Shown: positions 22,251 through 33,400 of the stretch, in pieces
Position numbering within the stretch: the first letter of the stretch is position 1
Layout of the letters: each line of letters starts with the position of its first letter
Origin: Scilla litardierei
Taxonomy: Eukaryota; Streptophyta; Magnoliopsida; Asparagales; Asparagaceae
Length of the DNA: 64,000 nt
Assembly: GCA_030789695.1 (NCBI GenBank)
Contig: CM061139.1
Span: 196,017,641 to 196,081,640, forward strand
Reading direction: 5' to 3'
The notes under the pieces: generated by a model
Seen by the model: only the letters and a program-made list of their open reading frames with translations
The model's database searches: none
What the model was told of the DNA's origin: nothing
Program-made: the position numbers and the translations under genes

Positions 22251-22370
22251 TGTTATGAATAGGCCCATTGGGCCAATTGGGTATCCAACCCACTATTGAA
22301 AGCTATAAATACAAGGGTAGGGGGCTCTTAACCCTCTACACCTATTCTCCCTATATTTCCCTTCACAACA
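22251..22370 (+). repeat. 5' LTR of Copia A
   Basis: TGTTATGAATAGG to CTTCACAACA, 120 bp, with ctataaata (about 22301-22309) as a probable TATA box. Confidence 0.95.
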
Positions 22371-22392
22371 CGTTATCAGCACGATCACGCTC
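22371..22392 (+). promoter_or_regulatory. Putative non-canonical primer-binding region of Copia A
   Basis: Directly after the LTR comes cgttatcagcacgatcacgc, shared with element B. It contains TATCAG but not the full initiator-Met complement seen in element E (55682-55695). The priming tRNA is not identified. Confidence 0.45.
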
Positions 22393-22775
22393 GTTGGAGG
22401 AGACGGCGGCTCGCGGGGAAAGAGATCCATCAATCGCTCAGATTCAAGAAGATCGTAATCTTCTCAACGGGGAGCGAAAAGGGCATCCTTCACCAACCGT
22501 CGCCTAGATTCCTCGTCGAATCTAGAGGTAAATATCCAAACTTTTTAGATCTAAACCTGCTTTTCTCATTAGACCTGCATGTTTTAGGATCAAAAAGTTT
22601 ATACACACGGTGAAATTCAACTTTTTTAATAGATCTGCATGCCTAAAACAATAAAAACTTGTTTTTTAGCGATCAAAATAGTTGAAAAATCCGTTTTTAC
22701 CCACCGCCTTTGATCCAAAAATCCGCACACCCGTAGGGCGGAACGGCGGCACACCTCTAGCGCCACCGGCGGAAA

Positions 22776-23010
22776 ACGCACGCCGCGGCCTGAAGCCGCG
22801 GCCAGCAGCCGCGGCCCCAGGCCGCGGACTGCCGCCGCGGCCCCAGGCCGGCCAGTCGCCGCGGCGGCCGCGGCCTCAGGCCGTGGCCAACTGCCGCGGC
22901 CTGAAGCCGCGGCACAGTGCCGCGGCCTCAGGCCGCGGCCAGTTGCCGCGGCCCCGCCGCCACGGCGGCCGCGTCCTACGCGGCCAGCCGTCGCGGCGAC
23001 ACGCCGCGGG
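22776..23010 (+). repeat. GC-rich hairpin array in the leader of Copia A
   Basis: About ten near-palindromes built on CCGCGG. The first (22782-22802) has arms GCCGCGG and CCGCGGC around CCTGAAG. Others have cores such as CCCCAGG or CCTCAGG. An open frame across it (22682-23119) is a by-product of base composition. Confidence 0.85.
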
Positions 23011-23915
23011 CCCCCCAGGGTTTCCTGAAACCCTAACCCTAACGGGCTTTTTTTTTCGGGGGAGGCCCAATATTAACCCTAATGGATTGTTTTCATGGCC
23101 CAAAAGGCCAGAAAATTAGCCCATTCACATAAATTATATTTCTTTTATTTTTGGCACTAAAAAGCCCAAAATAATTAAAAGAAATTTTGAACGGGTTTAA
23201 AGCGGTAAAATAAAAACATTAAAATATGGATCAAAAGGCAAAAAGTTTTTCAAAAAAAAAGAGTTTTTGCACGTCGCACACAAATTTTAAATTATTTTAA
23301 ATGCCTGTGTTTTTGATTATCTGCGTGGTTGTATGTCTCGAATATATTATCTGCGTGGATGTGCAATTTTAGGCTATGTTTTTAGGGATCAGCCAGGTTT
23401 TCGACACCGTTTTAAATTTCCTGCAATTTTTCTTTTTTGAGAGAAATTTTGTATGTGAGGATGAAATGTAAAAAGAAGACCGAAGGACACCAAAAAGAAG
23501 CTGAAGGCATTCGCTCAATGAAGATAGGGGCTTCTCTCTGAAGTTCCCGAGTTGTACTTTAATTTTCATGCATTTTATTTTTGATGTAACTTCGGACTGG
23601 ACTTCTTTTTATTTTTCGGTGTCGGCTGGCTGATCCCCATAGTCCTAAGTCATTTTTTAATGTTTCATTGTTTATGCATTAACTGCGTGGTTGTTAATTA
23701 ACTTAAATACCATGTTTTAATGTCACAATGAAATTTCTTAACAGCATGCGTGAATCTTTATTCATTAATTATTCACATTATCTGAAAAAAGCATGTATGT
23801 TAAAATCACATTAATTAAATTCATGCTATGACAATGTTTACATTACATGCGTGGATGTCTATCTTACTCAGTTAAATGATACATGTTGTTTTTCTTTACA
23901 TTGCTAGATCATAAA
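23011..23915 (+). other. Remaining 5' leader of Copia A
   Basis: AT-rich untranslated sequence beginning with a tandem-like gggtttcctgaaaccctaac block and ggcccaaaaggcc. Homologous in reverse to 11720-12380 in B. No coding signal. Confidence 0.75.
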
Positions 23916-24938
23916 ATGGCCAGACTCGCAAATGTCGACTTCTCGGTCCTGAAGGCCGATGGGTCAAACTACCTGAGTTGGCAGTTGGACCTGAAGTTCC
24001 ATCTGCGCTCTCATGGTTTCAGTCTCACACAGACTGAAAATGCAACAACAAGTACTGCCCCAGCTAACAAGGAGGCTTCAGTGGAAGCACCTCATACAGA
24101 GGAAGTTTCCGATATATTAAAGGCGAAAGCCATTATATATATCAGGAAACACTTAGACTCGACCTTAAAGGACGAGTACCTCACTGTAGAGGACCCTTAC
24201 GAGCTGTGGGATGCACTCGAGGAGAGGTACAGACATCAGAGGGATGTCATACTCCCCCGTGCACAGTACGAGTGGACTCACCTCCGCATACAGGATTTCA
24301 AATCCGTAGCGGAGTACAACTCAGCTCTCTTCCGCATCACCTCACGCCTGAAGTTGTGTGGTGAACCAGTGACGGAGAAGATGTTGCTGGAAAAGACGTT
24401 TACGTCTTTTCACGAAAAGGACATGATCCTTATGCAACAATATCGAGAGAGGAAGTTCACAAAGTACTCTGACCTTCTTTCATGCCTGCTTATGGCTGAA
24501 CAGAACAGAGACCTGTTGGTTGCCACCCACAACCTGCACCCTCCTGGCTCCGCTCCATTGCCACCTCCTGCAGAGGCCCACTTCCAGTCTTCCCAGAAGA
24601 AGAAGACGGACAAAAAGGCAAAATTCCAGAAATGGAAAGAACAGAAGCAGCGGAAGAAGGCCACTCCCTCAGGTCCTCCCCAGAACCAGAAGTTCGTGGA
24701 CAAGAAGCAGAAGAGGATTCCCAACAAAGGAGACACTCCCAAGAAAGACTGGGAGGACAAATGCTCCAAATGCGGAATGACGGGCCACTGGTCCAGAATC
24801 CGCCGCACAGCAAAACACCTCCAGGACCTCTACCAGGCAAGCCTCAAGCCTCGAGCTGAGACAAACCTGATTGAGAGCGCAGCGTTGGCAGAGACCTCAT
24901 GGACTCCTGAAGACTTCATGGGAGATGACACTCTCTAG
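23916..24938 (+). CDS. gag: Copia A Gag
   Basis: Gag forms the particle that packages element RNA. From the ATG at 23916 (MARLANVDFSVLKADGSNY) the frame runs 340 codons. It has the plant Copia gag signature (Y.SW...L.FHL near the start, YELWDALEERY, a FKSVAEYN region, then ILMQQYRERKF). A Lys/Gln-rich stretch precedes the zinc knuckle CSKCGMTGHWSRIR, where the last ligand Cys is Arg (CCHR). This is one transition away from Cys, so it may be decay. An earlier in-frame ATG (23883) gives a hydrophobic prefix and is less likely. The frame ends in TAG at 24936, before protease and in a different frame from pol. Confidence 0.85.
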   Translation: MARLANVDFSVLKADGSNYLSWQLDLKFHLRSHGFSLTQTENATTSTAPANKEASVEAPHTEEVSDILKAKAIIYIRKHLDSTLKDEYLTVEDPYELWDALEERYRHQRDVILPRAQYEWTHLRIQDFKSVAEYNSALFRITSRLKLCGEPVTEKMLLEKTFTSFHEKDMILMQQYRERKFTKYSDLLSCLLMAEQNRDLLVATHNLHPPGSAPLPPPAEAHFQSSQKKKTDKKAKFQKWKEQKQRKKATPSGPPQNQKFVDKKQKRIPNKGDTPKKDWEDKCSKCGMTGHWSRIRRTAKHLQDLYQASLKPRAETNLIESAALAETSWTPEDFMGDDTL

Positions 24939-25074
24939 ATCTGGACCACTTTTATGCAATTAGCAATGTATCTTCAATTTTATGCACCGTATCTAGTTCT
25001 ATTTTCCATGTCAAACAATATCTTATGAGCATTTATTTATGAAAGTGAATCTTTCCTCTATATTTATTGCTTGA
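24939..25074 (+). other. AT-rich gap between gag and pol of Copia A
   Basis: 136 bp of AT-rich DNA with stops in the gag frame. Most plant Copia elements have one continuous gag-pol frame, so this is either decay or a two-frame layout. It has intron-like composition, but no matching donor is visible near the gag end. Confidence 0.6.
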
Positions 25075-28000
25075 ATGTCTTTCCCCCTTTTAGATATAGA
25101 ACTTATCTGCCTAGTGGACAGTGCATCGACGCACTCGATCCTTCAAAACTTAGACTACTTCACGAGCATAAGTAGTTATTCTGGCCCACTGAGAACAATC
25201 TCAGGACCAGCAAACATAATCGAAGGATCAGGGGAAGCAATTATATTGCTCCCCGGCAACACACAAATAACACTTAAAAATGCGTTATACTCCCCTAAAT
25301 CCATCCGAAACCTCCTAAGTTTCAAAGACATCCGTTTAAACGGATATCACTTAGAGACGGTCGAGGAAGATAAAAGGGAATACTTGCTTGTAACGGCTCT
25401 TACAAATGGTTCAAAAACCATTGTGGAATGTTTCAAGGGACTCCCCTCGGGACTATACCAAACAAGTATACAAACTCCAGAAACATCCATGGTGGAGCAC
25501 CTGCAGTGCCCCCGAACACCAGAATTCCAACTCTGGCACAGTCGACTGGGACACCCTGGTTCGGTTATGATGTACCGCATCATAAAGAACTTCAGGGGCA
25601 TCGACCTGAAGAACCAAAAGATTCTTCAAAAAGGCAAATTCCCATGTCCACCCTGTTACAAGGGTAAACTGATCACGAGACCCTCTCCACTGAAAGTGGA
25701 TGTGGAGTCCCCCAGTTTTCTGGAAAGAATCCACGGAGACATTTGTGGGCCGATTCACCCATCAAGTGGTCCGTTCAGGTACTTTATGGTCCTGATAGAC
25801 GCATCTACTAAGTGGTCACATGTGTGCCTACTGTCCACCCGTAACCTAGCACTATCTAAGCTTTTAGCTCAGATAATCAAGTTATGGGCCCACTTCCCCG
25901 ACTACCAGATAAAGAAACTTCGTCTGGACAATGCGGGGGAGTTTACGTCACAAGTCTTTCTAGACTATTGCCAAGCTCAGGGAATTGAAGTCGAACATCC
26001 TGTAGCGCATGTTCACACCCAAAATGGGTTAGCAGAATCTCTAATTAAGAGACTGCAATGGATCGCTCGTCCATTATTACTTCAATCCCAGATGCCAGTG
26101 AATGCGTGGGGTCATGCAATTTTGCATGCTGCATCTCTAATAAAATTAAGACCCTCTGGAGGTCAGTCATCTTCTCCAATGCAACTAGCACTTGGAGCCC
26201 CACCAATTGTCTCACATTTGAGAATATTTGGTTGTGCAGTATACGTCCCCATAGCACCACCACAAAGGACAAAGATGGGTCCACAACGTCGCCTAGGCAT
26301 TTATGTTGGGTTTGACACCCCCTCCATAATTAGATTCCTAGAACCCCTTACTGGGGACGTCTTTAAGGCACGTCTAGAAGACTGTGAATTCGATGAAACA
26401 TCGTTTCTAAGACTAGGCTCACAGACAAAGAAGCCCGAAGCTTCAGAAAGTATCACTTGGGATACAAAAACTTTATGTCACTTTGATCCGCCAACAAGCC
26501 AGTGTGAGGAGGAGGTCCTGAAGATTCTCCACATCCAAAACACTGTCCATCTCTTGCCGGACAAATTTACTGACAACAAGAAGATTGTCAAATCACACGT
26601 CCCTGCTGCTAACACTGCAGCTAGGATTGACATACCGCAAAATGGATGCAATCCGCCTGCAGCAGAAATGGTTGGACCTCTCAAAAAGAGAGGACGACCA
26701 CCGGGATCCAAGGACCAAGTCTCTCGAAAGAGTAGGACCCTTGGCAATGGTAAACAAATACAACCACAGGATGCTAATTTAAGCCCTGCTACCCCATCTC
26801 TCCCAAACTCTCATGAAGAGGAAAAACAGGGAGAAAATGAAGTATCGATACACTTTGTACGAACTGGGGAGTATTGGGACAGAAAAAGCACAACAATAGA
26901 TGACACATTTGTGTGTAATATTGCCATCAACGTCGCGTACTGCGACGATGATATTGAACCACGCTCTCTGACAGAATGTCAAAGCAGAGATGATTGGCCA
27001 AAGTGGAAAGCGGCAATAGGAGTGGAGTTGGATTCACTCACCAAACGCAAGGTCTTCGGACCAATAGTCCAGACACCAAAAGGTGTAAAACCTGTGGGTT
27101 ATAAATGGGTATTTGTTAGAAAACGAAATGAACAGAATGAGATCGTACGCTACAAAGCAAGGCTTGTAGCGCAGGGTTTTACCCAACGTCCTGGGGTGGA
27201 TTTTGAAGCCACATACTCCCCGGTCATGGACGCGATCACCTTCCGATTCCTCATTGGCATAACAGCACAAGAGGGTTTAGATATGCAACTCATGGACGTG
27301 GTTACTGCATACCTATATGGCAACCTAGACCGAGACATCTATATGAGATTGCCTGACGGTTATTCTTTGCCTGCAGCACTAAAAGAGAGAGAATGTGACA
27401 TCTACTCAGTGAAACTGCAAAGATCATTATATGGTCAAAAACAATCTGGAAGGATGTGGTATAACAGACTGAGCGACTTCCTTGCACAGCAAGGATTTAA
27501 AAACGACCCAGTCTGTCCTTGCATCTTTATAAGAGCAAAGGCAACAAGATTTGTAATTATAGCCGTCTATGTAGATGACTTAAACCTCATCGGATCTCCT
27601 GAAGAGATCGCAAAGATTTCTAGAAGCCTGACAGAAACTTTCGAGATGAAAGACCTCGGAAAATCAAAATTCTGTTTAGGTCTTCAGATAGAGCATCTTA
27701 AAGATGTGATCCTGTTACACCAGTCAACTTACACATCGAACTTATTGAAAAAGTTTCAGATGGATAAGTGCCACCCCCTCAGCACTCCGATGGTCGTCAG
27801 ATCATTGGATGTACAAAAAGACCCCTTCCGGCCGCTGGAAGAGGGGGAGAAAGTACTAGGCCCCGAAGTGCCTTATTTAAGTGCTATCGGTGCACTCCTT
27901 TACCTGGCTAACTGCACTCGCCCTGACATAGCGTTTGCAGTAAACTTACTAGCCAGATATAGTGCTGTACCTACACAGCGGCACTGGGCCGGAGTTAAGC

Positions 28001-28280
28001 ATCTTCTGCGCTACCTCCAAGGGTCCATAGACTTAGGTCTATTCTACAGGAAAGGGGCATCAACTGATTTAGTTGGTTATGCTGACGCAGGTTACAGGTC
28101 CGATCCTCATACAGAGAAGTCTCAGACCGGATACATGTTCACATATGGCGGCACTGCCATATCCTGGAGATCTGTGAAGCAGACCATGACGACCGTCTCA
28201 TCCACACACTCAGAGCTACTAGCGATCTTCGAAGCAAGCAAGGAATGCTTCTGGCTACGCTCGGTGATCCAGCACATACT
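25075..28280 (+). pseudogene. pol: Copia A Pol, N-terminal and central part, interrupted by G
   Basis: This polyprotein segment has protease, integrase, RT and most of RNase H. The protease site is CLVDSASTHSIL (D-S-A-S instead of D-S/T-G). Integrase has the zinc domain HSRLGH...CPPC and the core with GDICGP, RLDNAGEF and GLAESL as D, D and E carriers. RT has [13 protein letters not shown] and YVDD (27568-27579). RNase H begins GYADAGYRSDPHTEKSQTGY. The reading frame is open up to 28280, where element G begins. The N-terminus of protease is short, consistent with loss of the gag-pol link. Direction and order (integrase before RT) define Ty1/Copia. Confidence 0.93.
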
Positions 28281-30238
28281 TGATTCGGGTTGAATATTGC
28301 GTTTTTAACCCCCTAATTAGTCCTATGATGTGCCTATATAATACTTAATTGCTCTCTAATATGTGCGTATTTTGTACACCATTATTTATTAGAGAAATCA
28401 CACTATTTGTGCACAAAACACGAATTATATTGAGTATTTCTGCATTTTTATATTTTTCTTAGCACCGTCTCGATCTCACGATTCCAACGACTATTTATTT
28501 GTATTTTTCTGAGATCTGTGCTAATTACTGTGAATTTTTGAATGCAGAATACTATTTAAAAGGAGAAATACGCATCCAAATACGCAAATACGGCCGTCAG
28601 GCAATCAATGGCCGCCACGTGGCATGATCCCCACCGTCCCGCCTTCATCCTACGGCCATAATCAAGCGATGACGCGGCAACATCGTGGCCGTCGATCACA
28701 GATCGAACGGCCACGCTTCGAGAGCAGACGGAACGCTCAGCAGCGCCTTGTGGAGATATCTCGATCGTCCATTGATAGATCGACGGTCCACGCGCAAGCA
28801 AATCGAAACGGCGACGCGGCATGATAGCAGCCGTTGGATCACAATCCAACGGCCGGAAAAGCGAAGCAACGACGCTCAGCGCACTCAGCGGAACGATCAT
28901 CCGCGCGCCACGTGGCGGGATCTTATGTGATTACCGCTGCGATGGACGGCCAGGATCGACTCGGATTCGAATTCGAATTCGAATTCGCTGCGACGACGTG
29001 GCACAATGGAGTCCCTCCGATCCGAATCGAACGGCTGACATCGAATCCGATCCGATCTCGGGTTGCTGCGAAATAGAAGCGGGCGGCGATCCGTGAGGGG
29101 CAACGTGGAGCTCTAACAGCCGTCCGATGGAGATCTTACGGTCTCAAAGCGATCCGAACTCAGAACGAAGCGGGCGGGCGTGATTTTTGGCGTGCCACGT
29201 GGCGCGACCACGTTCGATCGCGCTACGATCTGACGGCTGAGATTTGAAGCGATGGCGGGTTCGGGTTTTAAGTGATATTGGGTGCGAATTTGAACCCGTT
29301 TAGCCCCCAAAACCCGCAATGCTATTATATAAGCGTATTCCTAGGGTTTTTGGGGGTATTCTGGCGTATTTTGGGACTTTTGGAGCGGCTACTGTGCGTA
29401 TTTCTCCAGGAGAAAATTCTGAAAATTTCCAGAGACTATTCTTCCTATTCTCAGAGAGTTTTGGGTTCTAAAGAGGAGATTTGGTGATAATTTCTTGAAC
29501 TTATACCCCGTATTTGGTGTATTTCTTTGTATTTTGCTATCTAAACGATGTATTTTGCTATCAAAACTGATTTTTATTGCACCATGCGTGGCTAATCTCT
29601 TTGTGCTATGGTTGTGATGTAGTTAGGAGTATGTAGTTGCTAAATTTCATGTCTTTAGCCCTATTATCATGTCCAAATTGCTAGTTTTGTTGATTTCTAC
29701 AACGTATTTGATGGGTATTTGCTTACTATCGATATTGTTGATGTGCCCTATGGCTAGGCCCTGATAAGGCTAGCCAATTTGTGTTCTCTAATCTAAACTT
29801 ATCGCCGCGATTATTGTTTAATGAAATCAACATTGCTAGTAATACGTTTAAGGCTATTTTGACTAGTTTTCATTGATTTATCTTCCGACGCCTTCACGCC
29901 TTGACCGGGTGAAGCGTCGTGTGACATTGAAAGACGTGAAATTTCAGCGACTATAAACTCCTAATGAACTCACAACCGTAGCATACTTGTCTCATCGAAT
30001 ACCAAACTTTCGTGATACCGTAATACTCTTAGGAACCACTTTCTTTGCTACAAATCCGTACACTATTTTTCACCTTCACAAAGGTGGTCGTTTTCTTAAC
30101 CGTATATTATATTTGATTAGTTGAATTTGTGTCATCTCAGGTCGACTTGTCCCGAGGATTCGACTCTGGACTCTCCAGATACTACTTGCACGATCTCCTG
30201 CGCTTGGGAGTAAAGCTCACATTGTTTTGAGAGAGGCA
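28281..30238 (+). repeat. 5' LTR of Gypsy G
   Basis: 1958 bp. Contains three CGAATT units (about 28974-28987), several acgtggc boxes, and a TATATAA box at 29326-29332. Short open frames inside are duplicated exactly in the 3' LTR and are not genes. Confidence 0.96.
29326..29332 (+). promoter_or_regulatory. TATA box of the Gypsy G LTR
   Basis: TATATAA, about two-thirds into the U3-like part, followed by a CT/GT-mixed leader. The same string is at the matching point of the 3' LTR (about 37985-37991). Confidence 0.6.
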
Positions 30239-30244
30239 AGTTTT

Positions 30245-30262
30245 TGGCGCCGTTGCCGGGGA
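30245..30262 (+). promoter_or_regulatory. Primer-binding site of Gypsy G (tRNA-Asp)
   Basis: TGGCGCCGTTGCCGGGGA starts six bases after the LTR end. It is the classic complement of the 3' end of plant tRNA-Asp used by Athila-type elements. Confidence 0.88.
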
Positions 30263-30426
30263 CAACGGTATCTTTGATCCACATTTTCAGCTTTTCAGAG
30301 GAGTACTCGGTGAGATCCTTCCACTTTATAGCTTAGTTTTATTATTGAAAACAAAAAAAAATATCTCTTTGCTAGTTTATGTGGCATAGGACCTCCACTT
30401 CACACAGATTGATAAGAATTGAAAAC

Positions 30427-33400
30427 ATGGCTGATAATAACGAACAACCTCTTGTACACCCACAAGAACTACCATTGAGTGCTACTTATATGCCCACTAG
30501 AGTTGCTTCTGAGTCATGCATTGTTTTGCCTGAGGGTGCTCATTCTTTTTCGCTTAAAGCTGGGGTCATCCAGATCCTTCCCTCTTACCATGGAGAGGAT
30601 ATGGAAAACCCTTACTTGCATATTAAAACGTTTGAAGAAGCATGCTCTACACAGTTGGATGGAAAAGTTAGTAATGATGTTGTTTATCTTAAACTTTTTC
30701 CATTCTCATTGAAAGACAAGGCAAAGAACTGGTTCAATGCATTGCATCCTAGATCTATTACTTCTTGGCTAACCATGCAAACTGAATTTCTGAAAAAATT
30801 CTTTTCTTTGGCCAGGACTCAAGCTTTAAAGAGGCATATCATGTCTTTTTCGCAGAAGGAAACTGAAGCATACGATCAAACTTTGGAAAGATTTAAGGAG
30901 CTTCTGTTGGCGTGCCCACATCACGGTTTTGACAAGGGACGCACCATTGGATTCTTTTACGATGGATTGCAGCCGAATACGAAGCAATATGTAGAGATGA
31001 TGTGCAATGGAGCTTTCTTTGAGAAGACCCCGACGGAGGCCTGTGCATACTTGGAGAACATCGCAGAGAATGCAAGAAGATGGGAGCCACCTTCAGAATT
31101 TGACAGGTCCATGTCTACACATCAAACAAAAGGTGGCTTGCAGTCTTTGAAGCCTGAAGATGCATTGATGGCACAAGTGGAGGCATTGGTGACGCAAAAG
31201 CTACAAAATATTGATCTCAGAGCAGCAAAGACAGTCACATCAGATCCATACTGCGTCATATGCGAGAAGCCAGTTCATGATACTACCGTCTGCCCACTAA
31301 TCCCAGCAATTAAAGAATTGGGCAGAAATCCAGAATCAGAGGTGAATTGGGTGGCAAATCAAAGCTACAACGCCAATTGGAAGAACCCATCAAACCAAGG
31401 AGGTGCTTCATATCAGCAGAAGCAGCAGACATCCACTCCCTATTACCATCCCAATCACTCCAATTATCAAGGGAAAAGGGAGCAGAACAATGAAATTCAG
31501 AGTCTCACTGCTGCAGTTCAACAGATGGCTCAGATGCAACAACAGCTCACTGAGAATTTTTCAAGATTTATAGCGTCACAAGACAAAGGTAAATTACCTG
31601 CTCAGCCTATTGCAAATCCTAATACGAATCCCTCTTCTTCTTTTTCAGGAAACAACGTCAAACCATGTCAGGCAGTGACTACATTGCGTAGCGGACGTGA
31701 AATTGAAAAACCAGAGATGCCTAGACATGAACAACCAGCTGAGGAGAAAGAGGAGGCACATGAAAGTTTGCAGGTTGAGGAAGAGGTAGCAGAAAAAGAG
31801 CCAGAACCATATGTACCTCCAGCTCCATTCCCACACAGACTTGCTCCACCATCAAAAGACAGGTATCAGGCGGAGATAAGAGATATCTTCAAGCAGGTAA
31901 AAATTAATATCCCATTACTTGATGCAATCAACCAAGTGCCTGCATATGCTAAATTTCTGAAGGAGCTATGCACTGTAAAGCGGAGCCTAAATGTGAAAAA
32001 GAAAGCATTCTTAACACAACAGGTAAGTGCAATGGTACAACATGACACTCCTCCTAAATATAAGGATCCAGGTTCTCCTACTATCCCATGCATTATAGGA
32101 ACTAAGAAATTTGGAGATGCTTTGCTCGATTTGGGATCCAGTGTTAATATTTTACCTTATTCTGTTTATGTGCAGCTTGGATTGGGGGAGCTGAAGATGA
32201 CACCTGTGGTTCTACAGTTAGCAGACAGGTCGGTAAAAATCCCACGAGGATGCGTGGAGGATGTGCTGGTCCAGGTTGACAAATTCTATTATCCCGTGGA
32301 TTTTATCGTCCTTGATATTCATGGGCCACAATCAGGTAATTGCACTCCGATTATATTAGGACGTCGATTCCTAGCAACTTGTAATGCTATGATAAATTGT
32401 AGGGATGGACAATTGAAGATAAGCTTTGGTAACATGAAACTTGAGCTGAACATTTTTAAATCGTGTAAGTTACCTGCGAATGTTGATGACGTGAAAGAGG
32501 TATGCTTTATTGAGAGCTTAATCGAAGACTATTTTGATGCTAAGTATGAATGTTCGTCCAATTTTATTAATTATAATTTCGAAGATATTGATGAATCTTA
32601 CTTTGTGCAGGGCAAAAATGAAAGATCAAGGGATGCATGGGTGCCAAAATTCGAGACATTGCCAGTGGAATTGCCACCGCAACAACCTTCAGAGATTGAG
32701 CATCCAAAGTTGGAATTGAAGCCTCTGCCAGACTATTTGAAATACGCTTTCCTTGGAAAGGAGGAGACCTTCCCTGTGGTAATATCCTCTAAACTCACAC
32801 CTGAACAAGAAAGTGCTTTGCTCGATGTGCTTAGGGAACACAAAGGGGCCATTGGATGGTCTATTGCGGACATTACAGGTATAAATCCATTAATTTGCAC
32901 TCATCATATTTATCTTGAGGATGATGCCAAACCAACATGTGAGATGCAACGCCGATTAAATCCTACTTTGAAAGAAGTTGTTAAGGGGGAGATTCTTAAG
33001 TTGCTTGCTGCAGGTATAATTTATCCTATTTCAGACAGCAGATGGGTTAGCCCCATACAGGTGGTTCCGAAGAAATCAGGCCTCACGGTGGTAAGAAATG
33101 AAAGTAATGAACTTATACCGATGCGGACCACCACAGGTTGGAGGATGTGTGTTGATTACAGGAAGTTAAATGCTAAAACACGAAAAGATCACTTTCCATT
33201 ACCTTTCATTGATCAAATCTTGGAAAGAGTAGCATGTAACGAATTTTATTGTTTTCTAGATGGTTATTCTGGCTATTATCAGATAGAGATAGCTCCAGAG
33301 GATCAAGAGAAGACTACCTTCACTTGCCCCTTTGGAACTTTCGCTTTTAGGAGAATGCCTTTTGGATTATGCAATGCACCTGCTACTTTTCAGCGTTGCA

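Noticed and set aside
22682..23119. 145-residue Pro/Arg/Gly-rich frame in the leader of Copia A
   Set aside because: Produced by the GC-rich palindrome array.
28556..29487. Set of 66-114-residue frames repeated at 37215-38146
   Set aside because: Inside the two LTRs of Gypsy G; duplicated with the LTR.
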